Shown one piece after another: positions 18,288 through 27,744 of a stretch of 64,000 nucleotides of DNA; the first letter of the stretch is position 1, and each line of letters opens with the position of its first letter. This stretch comes from Rhizobium sp. 32-5/1 (lineage in GTDB: Bacteria; Pseudomonadota; Alphaproteobacteria; Rhizobiales; Rhizobiaceae). The translations under genes and the position numbers were made by a program. A model generated the notes under the pieces. It ran no database searches and had not been told where the DNA came from. It worked only from the letters and a program-made list of their open reading frames with translations. The stretch covers positions 3,350,501-3,414,500 of the forward strand of contig NZ_CP120638.1 in assembly GCF_029537235.1 (NCBI RefSeq), read 5' to 3'.

Positions 18288-18434
18288 ATGAACGTAGCAC
18301 GCTCTTTCAACAACTGGCGCAAGTTCCGTCAGACTGTCAACGAACTCGACCGCATGTCGACCCGCGAACTGCGCGACCTCGGCATCGATCGCGCCGACAT
18401 CCGCTCGGTTGCCCGCGCATCCATTGCACGTTGA
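18288..18434 (+). CDS. DUF1127 small protein, 48 aa
   Basis: 48 residues, MNVARSFNNWRKFRQTVNEL then DRMSTRELRDLGIDRADI, the DUF1127 (YjiS-like) signature with its L-x-D-LGI-R core; basic, arginine-rich N-terminus. SD AAAGGGGA precedes ATG 18288. Such proteins in alphaproteobacteria are stress-linked, and one in Rhodobacter (CcaF1) is an RNA-binding protein encoded directly upstream of CCUCCUCCC sRNAs. The same arrangement is seen here. Confidence 0.88.
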   Translation: MNVARSFNNWRKFRQTVNELDRMSTRELRDLGIDRADIRSVARASIAR

Positions 18435-18470
18435 TTTTTCCGGCCCTTGAGCCGACCATTGAATGTCTTG

Positions 18471-18508
18471 AACGCCCGCTTTCCTCCAGCGGGCGTTTTG
18501 CTTTTTCG
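18471..18508 (+). terminator. intrinsic terminator after the DUF1127 gene
   Basis: AACGCCCGCT (18471-18480) pairs perfectly with AGCGGGCGTT (18488-18497), followed by TTGCTTTTT. Confidence 0.85.
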
Positions 18509-18614
18509 ATGTTTTTCGTGTCGAGGGAAATGGGATTTTCCGTCATGCGAAAATTGCATATCTGCCCTGCAAATATCTGCCTATGAAATGAGCAGGAATC
18601 AGATATAGTCATAC

Positions 18615-18770
18615 TTATCGAAGGGATGCACCTCCTCCCGCTGAACTTCGATTTGGCTTGCAGCTCACTCCTCCTCCCAGAGCTGCTTGCACAAGCAGCG
18701 GCGCTCCTCCTCCCAGTCGCTGCTTCGATATTGAAAGCCTGCCGCACCTCCTCCCGCGGCAGGCTTTTTT
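18615..18770 (+). ncRNA. cuckoo-type sRNA (alpha-r14 / CcsR-like) with four CCTCCTCCC motifs
   Basis: CCTCCTCCC occurs four times (18631-18639, 18670-18678, 18706-18714, 18747-18755), each flanked by inverted repeats that would put it in a loop or single strand; for example GAGCTG/CAGCTC and GCAGCG/CGCTGC pairs flank the middle copies. The last copy is the loop of the terminator: AAAGCCTGCCGC (18734-18745) and GCGGCAGGCTTT (18756-18767) plus T-run. Anti-Shine-Dalgarno loops of this kind define the rhizobial alpha-r14 (NfeR1) and Rhodobacter CcsR RNAs, together called cuckoo RNAs. The 5' end is estimated from TATAGT at 18604-18609 and is uncertain. This could be one RNA or processed into several. 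Confidence 0.82.
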
Positions 18771-18935
18771 CGTTCTTGGCGTTCAGCAGATTTTCTGGAA
18801 GTTGCATGGCGGTTCCCCGCATGAAATAGTTTGCTGGATCGGCTTGCACGTTTATCGGCAGCGCGAACGGAGGATAGAATTTGTATAGCACGATCGTTTC
18901 ACAGCCTTGCGCGCAGCGCTTTGCCCCAGTCGCTG

Positions 18936-19514
18936 ATGTTTCCTGACAATAGTCAAGATGCCGCCGATGAAGAGGCCCCCAGCGATCTGCCGACCAAACG
19001 GATGTTGTCCTGGGCGCGCAATTCGACGATCTACCGTCTTGGTCGGCGTATGATGAGCGAGCGAGAACTTTCCGATGCCATCGCCCGGAAGGCTCGCACG
19101 AAGTTCGTTGATATCAGCGGCGCCCAGGTGCAGGCGGTTGCCGCTGCCTCCGTGGCTTTTGCCTATGAAATCGGTGGATTGAACGACACGACCTATGCCG
19201 AGGTTCGAACGCGGTCCGGCGTGCGCACTGGCAAGTCGAAAAAGGCGATTGCGCAAAAATTGTCGGTCAAAGGCATTTCGCGGGAAACTGCACAGGCGGC
19301 ACTGGAGGAAAGCAACGATCTCGTTGCCGCTGTCGTCTTTGCCCGCAAGCGTGGCTTTGGCCCATTTCGTCGTATCGAACTCGACGAGAAGCGGAAAATC
19401 AAGGAACTGTCGGCCTTCGCCCGCAACGGCTTCGCCTTCGAGATCGGCAAGAAGGTTTTCGGCATGAACAGGGATGAGGCTGAAGAGATTGTCCATTCCG
19501 GAGCGATGCTATGA
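18936..19514 (+). CDS. recX: RecX-family regulatory protein
   Basis: 192 residues if started at ATG 18936 (MFPDNSQDAAD...); the frame is open to 18831, so the true start is uncertain and no clear SD is seen. Family features: WARNSTIYRLGRRMMSERELSDAIARKA, LNDTTYAEVRTRSGVRTGKSKKAIAQKLSVKGIS and ALEESNDLVAAVVFARKRGFGPF, three RecX-type helical repeats. RecX limits RecA filament extension. It is not next to recA here, which is common in rhizobia. Confidence 0.78.
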   Translation: MFPDNSQDAADEEAPSDLPTKRMLSWARNSTIYRLGRRMMSERELSDAIARKARTKFVDISGAQVQAVAAASVAFAYEIGGLNDTTYAEVRTRSGVRTGKSKKAIAQKLSVKGISRETAQAALEESNDLVAAVVFARKRGFGPFRRIELDEKRKIKELSAFARNGFAFEIGKKVFGMNRDEAEEIVHSGAML

Positions 19515-19702
19515 GACGACAACCGACCGTTGGACTTGCGCTTGCCTGAAAAACTTTGCGTCAACAAGCGCTGGCGCAGCCCGACCCGCTAGGGTTAGTG
19601 TGCTTGCCACGTAGATTCGACAGGACGGGCCGGGGAGCAGTGCCTGCCATGTCGCGTTGCGGATCAGACCAGTGGATAATCCAGAGAGGCTAAGGCAGGC
19701 GC

Positions 19703-21099
19703 ATGGTTCAGAACGCGAAAATGTCTCAAATTCCGACGCTCAGCCTCCTGCAGCAGACCGATGCCCGGCATCATTTCCATCCCTTTTCCGACAATCACGA
19801 ACTCGCCCAGATCGGCTCGCGCATCATCGACAGGGCAGAGGGTGTCTACATCTACGACATCGATGGCAATAAGATCCTCGATGGCATGTCGGGTCTGTGG
19901 AACGTGGCCGTCGGCTATGATCGCAAGGAAATCATCGACGCGATCACCAGGCAGTTGCACCAGCTGCCCTACTACAACACCTTCTTCAAGACTTCGCACA
20001 TGCCGGCGATCGAGCTGTCGGAACTGCTGGCCGAGGTTTCGCCGCCGCAGTTCAATCGCGTCTTCTACACAAGCTCCGGCTCCGAAGCGAACGACACGAT
20101 CATCCGCATGGTCCGTACCTATTGGGCGACGAAAGGCGCGCCCGAGCGGCAGGTGATCATCGGGCGCTGGAACGGCTATCATGGCTCGACCATCGGTGGT
20201 GCCAGTCTCGGGGGCATGAAATACATGCATGCACAGGGCGGCCTGCCGATCGCCGGCATCCACCACATCGCCCAGCCCTATTGGTATGGCGAAGGCGGCG
20301 ACGAGGATCCGGAAGCCTTCGGCATCCGCATTGCCCGAGAGCTTGAAACGGCCATCCTGGAAATCGGCGTCGATAAGGTTGCCGCCTTTATCGGCGAACC
20401 CTTGCAGGGGCCGGCGGCGTCATCATTCCGCCGAAGAGCTACTGGCCGGAGATCCAGAGGATCTGCAATCAGTACGGCATCCTGTTGATCTCCGACGAGG
20501 TCATCTGCGGCTTTGGCCGCACGGGCAACTGGTTCGGCTGCCAGACTTTCGGTTTCGAGCCTGATCTCATCGCCTTCGCCAAGGCGGTCTCCTCCGGCTA
20601 CCAGCCGATCGGCGGCGTGCTGGTCTCCGACAAGGTTGCCGACGTGCTCGACAGCATTGGCGACGATTTCAACCATGGCTATACGAATTCGGCCCATCCG
20701 GCCGGCTGTGCTGCGGCCATCGCCAATATCCGGATCATCCAGAACGAGAAACTGATCGAACGCATCCGAGATGATATCGGCCCCTATCTGCAAAAGCGCT
20801 GGGCCGAACTTGGCGATCATCCGCTGGTTGGCGAGGCACGCATGGTCGGTCTGATCGGCGCCTTGGAGCTTTCGCCCGACAAGGCCCGCCGCGCGCCGTT
20901 CGCCAAGGTCGGTTCCGCCGGAACGGTCTGCCGCGATATATCGTTTGCAAGCGGCCTGATCATGCGGGCGACACGCGATACGATGCTGCTGGCACCGCCC
21001 TTCATCATCAGCCATGACGAGGTGGATTTCATCATTAAAACAGCCCGTGACGTGCTTGACCGTACCGCGGTGGAACTGAAAGAGCGGGGTCTGGCATGA
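19703..21099 (+). pseudogene. class III aminotransferase (polyamine/omega-amino type), one frameshift
   Basis: Two overlapping frames encode one protein of about 465 aa. The first gives the N-terminus up to GEPLQG, the second continues from ICNQYGILLISDEVICGFGRTG to the end. The break is at G4 (20407-20410): a fifth G restores EPLQGAGGVIIPPKSYWPEIQRICN. In the restored protein D265 and PLP lysine K294 (AFAKAVSSGYQP) are intact. It resembles putrescine/spermidine:pyruvate transaminases. Its last codons overlap the glutamine-synthetase-like gene (ATGA), which suggests a shared amine pathway. The break is probably a sequence error. Confidence 0.8.
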
Positions 21100-22406
21100 C
21101 AATCGGCAGTTCGAGCACGGGTTACATCGATGCCTTCGCCATCGGTATTTCCGGCCAGCTCTATGGCAAGCGGGAGCCTGCCCGTGACAGCGCGCGGCTA
21201 TTGCGCGATGGCCTCAACATGTCGGCCTGCGCGCTTCTGTTCGATGCGCGTGGAGTCAATCCGACGCCGGAGGGCATTGGTGGCTATGACGGCGATCCCG
21301 ATGCCAGCGCCCGGGTGATCGGCGATCTCGTGCCGGTGCCGTGGGCGAAAGTGCCGACGCAGCAATGCCTGCTTGATCTGCGCCATGCCATGACCGGCGA
21401 GCGCTTCTGGTACGATCCGCGCAAGATCCTGCAGGATGTGGTCGATCGCCTGAATGCCGACGGGCTTTTCCCGGTCGTTGCCTGCGAGCTTGAATTCTAC
21501 CTGACGGTTGCAAAACGCATGCCGGACGGTGGCGTTTCTCCAGCCAATCTGGCGCGCACCGGTGCGCCACCGCGCACGGAAGAAAACTTCAGCTTGTCGC
21601 TGGTCGAGGACTATGCCGATTTCATCGCCGATATAGCGGCTGCCTCGCAGGCGCAAGGCGTTCCCGTTGGCACGGCCATTTCGGAATACGGCATTGCCCA
21701 GTTCGAGATCAATCTCGAGCATGGGCCTGATCCGGTGCTGGCGGCCGATCAGGCTGTGCTGTTGCGACGTATCGTTCGCGGCGTTGCACGAGCGCGCGGT
21801 GATGATGCAACCTTCATGGCAAAGCCGTTTGTCGATCAGCCCGGCAGCGGCATGCACGTCCATGTCAGCCTCGTTGACAAGGACGGCAATAACCGCATGT
21901 CCGGTGACGACGCGCTTCTGGAGCCGGCGGTTGCCGGGCTGCAGCAAACATTGGCCGAGACCATGGCCTTCTACGCGCCGAATTTTTCGAGCTTCCGCCG
22001 CCTGAAGCCGAAGATGTTCGTGCCGATGGATACGAGCTGGGGCTACAACAATCGTTCGGTTGCCTTTCGCGTGCCGACCGGCTCCGACAAGTCGCGCCGC
22101 ATCGAGCACCGCGTCGCCGGCGCCGATGCGAGCCCGCATCTGGTCGTCGCTGCGATCCTCGCCGGCATGCATGCTGGCATCAAGGGCAAATGGCAGCCGA
22201 CGCCGCCGACAGAAGGTGTTTCAGAAGGCGACGGCAGCGACCTGCCGCGCAACCTGATTTCGGCCCTCGACCGCATGACCGGCGGGGCGGTGCTCAAGGA
22301 ATATATCCCGCAACGCTTCCTCGATCTTTTCCGAGATAACCGGATGGGTGAATTCGAGGCCTTGTTCCATGCGCCGAGTGCCGTCGAGTACGATTTCTAT
22401 CTCTGA
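21096..22406 (+). CDS. glutamine synthetase family protein (gamma-glutamylpolyamine synthetase type)
   Basis: 436 residues with a glutamine-synthetase catalytic domain: CELEFYL, ISEYGIAQFEINLEHGPDP, MAKPFVDQPGSGMHVHVSLVDKDGNN and the RIEHRVAGADASPHL ATP/substrate region. The N-terminal domain (YIDAFAIGISGQLYGKREP) is short and unlike GlnA, placing it with PuuA/GlnT-like ligases that gamma-glutamylate amines. It overlaps the preceding aminotransferase by 4 bp. The exact amine is not readable. Confidence 0.85.
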   Translation: MTIGSSSTGYIDAFAIGISGQLYGKREPARDSARLLRDGLNMSACALLFDARGVNPTPEGIGGYDGDPDASARVIGDLVPVPWAKVPTQQCLLDLRHAMTGERFWYDPRKILQDVVDRLNADGLFPVVACELEFYLTVAKRMPDGGVSPANLARTGAPPRTEENFSLSLVEDYADFIADIAAASQAQGVPVGTAISEYGIAQFEINLEHGPDPVLAADQAVLLRRIVRGVARARGDDATFMAKPFVDQPGSGMHVHVSLVDKDGNNRMSGDDALLEPAVAGLQQTLAETMAFYAPNFSSFRRLKPKMFVPMDTSWGYNNRSVAFRVPTGSDKSRRIEHRVAGADASPHLVVAAILAGMHAGIKGKWQPTPPTEGVSEGDGSDLPRNLISALDRMTGGAVLKEYIPQRFLDLFRDNRMGEFEALFHAPSAVEYDFYL

Positions 22407-22457
22407 TTTGTCGTTCTGTTGACACCTAACGGCGTGGCCCCCTAAAACGGCGCTTCC

Positions 22458-23552
22458 ATGAAGATCGCTTTCCATGCGCCGCTGAAATCACCCCATCATC
22501 CTGTTCCATCCGGCGACAGGCTGATGGCGCGTCTCGTGATCGCGGCCTTGCGCCAGTCAGGCCATGAGGTCGAAGTTGCTTCCGAGTTGCGGACCTTCTC
22601 GAAGGTGCCGTCCGCGGAGCAGGCTGCCGAGATGGAACAGGCTGCCGAGGCGGAACGGGAGCGTATTGCGCAACACTGGCAGATCGAGGGCAAGCCGGAC
22701 GTCTGGTTCTGCTACCATCCCTACTATAAGGCGCCGGACCTGATCGGGCCGCACCTGGCGCGGCGGTTCGGCTTTGCCTATGTGACGGCCGAGGCCTCCT
22801 ATTCTCCCCGGCGCAATATTGGCCCTTGGGCGAGGGCCCAGCAGAGCGTCGCGGACGCGGTCCGCGGGGCGGCGGTCAACATCTGTTTTACCCGGCGCGA
22901 CCAGGATGGCTTGCTGGAGGCGCTGCCGGGGGCTCGCACGGCGATGCTGCCACCTTTCATCGAGGCGTCGGACTTCCTCGGTCGTGAGCCGAAACCGGAG
23001 CCCGGCCGTCTTGTGACGATCGCCATGATGCGTCCGGGCGACAAGATGGATAGCTACCGCATGCTGGCGGCTGCGCTGCATCTGTTGCCGGATCTTGACT
23101 GGCAGCTTTCGGTGATCGGTGACGGGCCGTGCCGTGCCGAGGTGGAGGCGCTGTTCGCCAACTTTCCAGATGACAGGATCGAGTGGCATGGCGAACAGGC
23201 ACCAGCAGAGATCGGCGCATTGCTGTCGCGCGGTGCGCTCTATGTCTGGCCCGGCTGCGGCGAGGCTTACGGGCTTGCCTATCTCGAGGCGCAGGCGAGC
23301 GGTCTTCCGGTGATCGCCCAGCAGATTGCCGGCGTGCCGGAGGTCGTGATGCACGCACGAACCGGCCTTTTGACGCCGGCCGGTGATCTCGATGCCTATG
23401 CAGCTGCAATCCGGCGGTTGCTTCTTGAGGAAAAGGAGCGGCAGGGGATGGCGAAGGAAGCACGACGTTTCGTCGGCGCGGAGCGTGACCTCGCAACGGC
23501 GGCGGCCCGGTTGGATACCATCCTGCGCACCCATATCGAGGTTTGCCGATGA
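22458..23552 (+). CDS. glycosyltransferase family 4 protein
   Basis: 364-residue GT-B fold enzyme. The N-terminal domain begins KIAFHAPLKSPHHPVPSGDRLMARLVIAAL; the C-terminal sugar-nucleotide site has WPGCGEAYGLAYLEAQASGLPVIAQQIAGVPEVV, the GT4 E-x7-E pattern. It is probably cytoplasmic or membrane-associated and would transfer a sugar to an envelope glycan or lipid. The next gene starts on its stop codon (ATGA), so the two are coupled. Confidence 0.85.
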   Translation: MKIAFHAPLKSPHHPVPSGDRLMARLVIAALRQSGHEVEVASELRTFSKVPSAEQAAEMEQAAEAERERIAQHWQIEGKPDVWFCYHPYYKAPDLIGPHLARRFGFAYVTAEASYSPRRNIGPWARAQQSVADAVRGAAVNICFTRRDQDGLLEALPGARTAMLPPFIEASDFLGREPKPEPGRLVTIAMMRPGDKMDSYRMLAAALHLLPDLDWQLSVIGDGPCRAEVEALFANFPDDRIEWHGEQAPAEIGALLSRGALYVWPGCGEAYGLAYLEAQASGLPVIAQQIAGVPEVVMHARTGLLTPAGDLDAYAAAIRRLLLEEKERQGMAKEARRFVGAERDLATAAARLDTILRTHIEVCR

Positions 23553-24301
23553 CGAATGATGATCGCTGGGCGCCGCTTGTGGCAGAGCTTGATCGCTGGC
23601 AGGCCGCCGGGCGGGTGGTGACCTTCTGGCTGCGGGATGACGATGCCATCGAGCCGACGGCGGCGCTTGAGCAACTGCTCGAAAGCACACGACGCTATCA
23701 GGTTCCGGTGACGCTTGCCGTCATTCCGGCGGGGACGGGGCCTGCTTTGGCACGGCGTTTGATGGATGTGTCCCATGCTGCGGTGGCCGTTCATGGCTGG
23801 GCGCATGCCAATCATGCAACAGGCGATCGCAAGAAACAGGAGCTTGGTGGTCCAGACAGACAGCCGGAGGCGGTGATTGCCGAGCTTGCCACGGGTTATC
23901 GCCTGCTCGCCGATCTGTTCGGGCATCGCTTCATTCCCCTCCTAGTGCCGCCGTGGAACCGCATCGATGCCGGTTTGCTGCCGTCGCTCGGCGCGATCGG
24001 CTTTGCAGCCCTGTCCGTCTATGGAGTGGAAAAACCGGCGCCGATCAGGATGCTCAATACCCATGTCGACGTCATGGACTGGCATGGAACGCGGGGCGGC
24101 CGCGATCACGCCGTTCTTATCGCCGAGGTCCTGGGACGCTTACGGCACGTGTTCGATCATGGCGGAACGGTCGGCGTGCTCACCCATCACCTTGTCCACG
24201 ATCGAACGGTCTGGAGTTTTCTGGATCAATTGTTTTGCGCGACCTACGGACACCCGGGATGTCGCTGGGCATCCGTCGAAGATATTCTTGCAGACGGCTG
24301 A
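23549..24301 (+). CDS. polysaccharide deacetylase-like protein
   Basis: 250 residues from ATG 23549, overlapping the glycosyltransferase stop. Features of the carbohydrate esterase 4-like (NodB-related) fold are present: WLRDDDAIEP near the N-terminus, PVTLAVIPAG, VAVHGWAHANHA with the metal-binding H-x3-H pattern, and LVPPWNRID. There is no signal peptide, so it is cytoplasmic or acts on lipid-linked sugars. The coupling to a GT4 suggests that it modifies the same glycan. Confidence 0.78.
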   Translation: MTNDDRWAPLVAELDRWQAAGRVVTFWLRDDDAIEPTAALEQLLESTRRYQVPVTLAVIPAGTGPALARRLMDVSHAAVAVHGWAHANHATGDRKKQELGGPDRQPEAVIAELATGYRLLADLFGHRFIPLLVPPWNRIDAGLLPSLGAIGFAALSVYGVEKPAPIRMLNTHVDVMDWHGTRGGRDHAVLIAEVLGRLRHVFDHGGTVGVLTHHLVHDRTVWSFLDQLFCATYGHPGCRWASVEDILADG

Positions 24302-24307
24302 TTCCGT

Positions 24308-25138
24308 CTAAAGGTCGATGACTTGCCCATCGCGTGCAGGGAAGGCGCCGGGGAATTCGCGGGTCGCCATCTGTCCGATCGCATCGAGCTCCGGATCGGT
24401 GCGCAGCGGCGAGTGGTGGATAAAGGCGATGCGCTTGACGCCTGCCGCCTTGGCGAGCCGGATCGCATGCTGCCAGGAAGAATGCCCGTAGCCGACATGG
24501 CGGGCCATCTCGTCGTCGGTATAGGTGCAATCGTAGATGAACAGGTCAGCGTCCTGGATCAGCTCCAGCACGGCAGGGTCAAGAATGCCGGGCGTATGTT
24601 CGGTATCGGTAATCAGAGCTGCGGCCTGGCCGTTCCATTCGACCCTGTATCCGACCGCGCCGCCCGGATGGTTGAGTGCGCCGGTGCGAATCGTGACACC
24701 TGGATGGGGCGCGAGGGTGTCACCAGATCGGAAGTCGATGCAGCCGATGCTGGCGCGGCAGATATCCGGCTCGACCGGAAACCAGGGAGGACGCATGAAT
24801 TCGCCGATTATCTGGCGCGTGCTCATCCGCCCCGCCATATGGCCGGACCAAAGCGCCACGGACGCATTCGGATCGAAAAGCGCGGGAAAATAGGGAAGGC
24901 CGATAATATGGTCGTAGTGACAGTGGGTGAAGAAGATATTGTATTCGGAGACGCCCTCGGTCTTCAAAACCTGACCGGCCGGCATTAGGCCGGATCCCGC
25001 ATCGAAAAGCAGCCGGTGATCACCGCAGCGCATTTCGATACAGATCGTGTTGCCTCCATATTGCTGGAAGGCGGCGCCCGATACCGGCAGGCTGCCACGC
25101 ACTCCCCAAAACCGTACCCGAAACACGTTTTTGTTCAC
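24308..25138 (-). CDS. MBL-fold metallo-hydrolase
   Basis: 276 residues with the metallo-beta-lactamase motif FFTHCHYDHIIGLP (HxHxDH type), metal ligands in ALNHPGG and ITDTEH, and a final FIHHSP. It begins VRFWGVRGSLPVSGAAFQQYGGNT, typical of the group that includes cNMP phosphodiesterase-like and RNase Z-like hydrolases. Substrate unknown. Given the cyclase and cNMP-binding genes nearby, a cyclic-nucleotide phosphodiesterase role is worth testing, but this is inference only. Confidence 0.82.
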   Translation of the reverse strand: MNKNVFRVRFWGVRGSLPVSGAAFQQYGGNTICIEMRCGDHRLLFDAGSGLMPAGQVLKTEGVSEYNIFFTHCHYDHIIGLPYFPALFDPNASVALWSGHMAGRMSTRQIIGEFMRPPWFPVEPDICRASIGCIDFRSGDTLAPHPGVTIRTGALNHPGGAVGYRVEWNGQAAALITDTEHTPGILDPAVLELIQDADLFIYDCTYTDDEMARHVGYGHSSWQHAIRLAKAAGVKRIAFIHHSPLRTDPELDAIGQMATREFPGAFPARDGQVIDL

Positions 25139-25395
25139 TCTCTCACTTGCCTCTGACCAGCCCGCTTCAGGCGGCTTTTCGGATTTTTTCGGATGGTCAA
25201 AATTATCCCTGTTCTTTCAGGGCTTTAAGTTGCGTGTCTTGGTTCGTTTAGGCACGTCTGCCGCCTCATTTTTGCCATGTTAGCCAAACTGCCTTGGTTA
25301 GGCGAGGGTCGAATTCGCTTTTTCTTCCGTTCTGTGGTTCAGAAGGAAACAACACCGGAAATCATTGTCAAATCGCTTACGGAAACGCAAAAAGA

Positions 25396-27173
25396 ATGCC
25401 GCCTTCGAATAGTCCCCGGATCGCCGTCGTTGCCGATGCCCATTTCCACGATCTTCGCGGAGATTACGGTCTTCCAGAGTGTGGGGAAAACGGCAGTTGC
25501 ATGGCGGCGCGCATGCTGGCGGATACGGCGCGCTCGACGCGTGTCTTCAACGAAAGCGACGGCGCACTGCGTTTCACGCTGGATGACATCGCTGCACGCG
25601 GAATCCGGCATGTCGTGCTGCTCGGCGACTATTCCGATGATGGCCAGGTCGCAACCGTGGCTGGTGTCAGGCAGCTACTCGACGACTATGCCAGCCGTTT
25701 CGGCATGCGCTTTTATGCAACTGTCGGAAACCACGATATTTTTGGCGAGCATGGCCGCCATCGATCGAAGCGATTTCTGACCGCGACCGGCGGCTACAGA
25801 GTTGCTACCAGTGACTCCAATGTCACGGACACCCATGCACAAACGATCAATCTCACACCCAGCATGTATTGCGGGGGCTATCCTGAGGGGTTGCGGGCGC
25901 TGCCCAATGTCGGCTTTTTCGCCGTGCTGATGATCTACATTGGGAAACGCCTTTTGGGGAAGATGATGATCTTGAGGCAAGGCGCTACGAGGTGCGATCC
26001 CCGGACGGCAGGGTCGTGCGCCACCTTGTGGATGCCTCCTATCTGATCGAGCCTTTTCCGGGTGTCTGGCTGCTGATGATCGACGCCAATGTCTTCGAGC
26101 CGGTCTCAGGCATACCCGTTGGCACCAGCGGTGATCTTGCCGACAGTACCGGGGCGGGCTGGAACGCAATGCTTCGTCACAAGTCCTTCATGTTCGACTG
26201 GATGCGCAATGTCGCCGATCGGGCGAGCCGCTTTGGAAAATGCCTGCTCGCTTTTTCCCACTACCCTGCCGCCGATCCTCTTGATGATACGCTAGAAGAC
26301 GAACTTGACTTGCTGGGGCCAACCAGTTTTTCGGATCGCATTCCCGTCTCGGCTGTAGCTGAAGCGCTGATGGATGCCGGCATCACCATTCACTTCAGCG
26401 GCCACCTGCATGTCAACGATACCGCTCGGGTGCGGCGGGGCGGCGCCTATCTGATCAATGTTGGAATGCCCTCGCTTGTCGCTTTTCCGTGCGCCTACAA
26501 GATCATCACTTCGGAGGACGGACATTTGCATGTCGAGACCATTGGCATCGGTAACATGCCGCTCGATCCGGCGATCCTTACGCTCTACCAGACCGAGGTG
26601 TCGCGCACGGGCCTCAAGACCGGAAATATGCTGAACGCGAGCGACTACGGGACATTTCTTTATGAGCACCTCGGCCATCTGGTCGGCCGCCGGTTCCTGA
26701 AGCGGGAATGGCCAAGAGACCTTGTCTCGCTTATTCAGGCGCTCAGTCTTTTGGACGTGGCGTATCTTGCGGGGGAGCCACAAGCTGTTGCGACCCGTGG
26801 GGCAATTTCGGCAGTAGAGCGGCTTCGGGCAACGCCTCAGGCACGGACCCGTCTGCAGGAGCGTTTTCAAGACGGCGCATCGCTGGGCGCCATGGAATCC
26901 GTATCGATGTTATCTTTTCTCGCCGACTGGTATCGCCTGCGTATGGCGAGCGAACTGGCGCTGGACTGGATTGATGAGGAGCGATTGGCTCTTTACGCGG
27001 CTGTATCCGAACTTTATCAGCAGAGCTCCTCGAAACAAGAGGGTGGCGTCCAGGCGCGGCTTGCCCTGTTGTTTCGCATGTATGGCAAGTTCGTATCCGG
27101 CCTGCCGTCCCGCAATTTCAGTGTCGATCTTTCCACTGGTTCCATTGTGTCAGCACAGCCGGAACGCCGATGA
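25396..27173 (+). pseudogene. metallophosphoesterase, one frameshift
   Basis: Two frames make one protein of about 592 aa. Calcineurin-like motifs occur in order: VVADAHFHD, LLGDYSDDGQ, TVGNHDIFG, then, after the shift, AFSHYPAADP and HFSGHLHVND (GHxH). The break lies at T5 (25915-25919); a sixth T restores FFRRADDLHWETPFGEDDD. The C-terminal 250 residues (after GHLH) are long and contain no motif I recognise. Start ATG 25396 fits the motif spacing, although the ribosome site is weak. Likely an intact gene with a sequence error. Confidence 0.75.
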
Positions 27174-27177
27174 CCGG

Positions 27178-27638
27178 TTACTCGGACTGACGCGCCCGGC
27201 TGCGGGCTGCCGTCAGTTCACTTGTGGTGTGGCTGAGCCGGTCGGCGAGCACGCGCATGACTTCGATTGTGATTTCAGGAAAATCCGTCAGCAGCTTTAT
27301 GAAATGCTCCTTGCGGATGCGCAAAGCTTCAACTGAGGTCACTGCCCGGACCGTTGCGGTTCGTGCGACATCGCAGAGGATGGCGATTTCACCGACGATG
27401 GCGTTGTTCTCGACTTCCGCAATCTTGAACTGGCCGCTTGGGAATCGACGAGGATCTCGGCCCTGCCGGTCAGCACCACATAGGCCGCATCGCCGGAATC
27501 GCCCTGATGAAACAGGACTTCGCCGGCGCGATATCCCACGCGATCGGAGGTAAAGGCGAGCAGTTTCAGTTTTGTCGGCTCGACCCCGGCAAACAGCGGC
27601 ACCCGCCGCAACATTTGAACTTCATCCTTGAGCAACAT
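27178..27638 (-). pseudogene. cyclic nucleotide-binding domain protein, one frameshift
   Basis: The frame-restored protein has about 153 residues and is a single cNMP-binding domain: LRRVPLFAGVEPTKLKLLAFTSDRVGYRAGEVLFHQGDSGDAAYVVLTGRAEILVD, then IVGEIAILCDVARTATVRAVTSVEALRI. There is no DNA-binding domain, so it would be an effector or sensor rather than a Crp. The break is at GGG 27440-27442 (CCC on the coding strand); one more C restores DSPSGQFKIAEVEN. It converges with the metallophosphoesterase with a 4-bp gap and lies upstream of the ABC gene in reading order reversed. Confidence 0.78.
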
Positions 27639-27744
27639 GACGTGCCTGTACCCCTAAATTCCCCGTGAGCGCTGATGCGCAAATCAGATATCCGGACAGC
27701 GTGTTTCTTGTTTCGGCGGCACGCTTAGCCCAGACATTCCCAGT

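Noticed and set aside
18626..18829. 67-aa open frame across the CCTCCTCCC region
   Set aside because: The repeats, paired arms and terminator explain the region as RNA; the frame has no ribosome site and reads as low-complexity.
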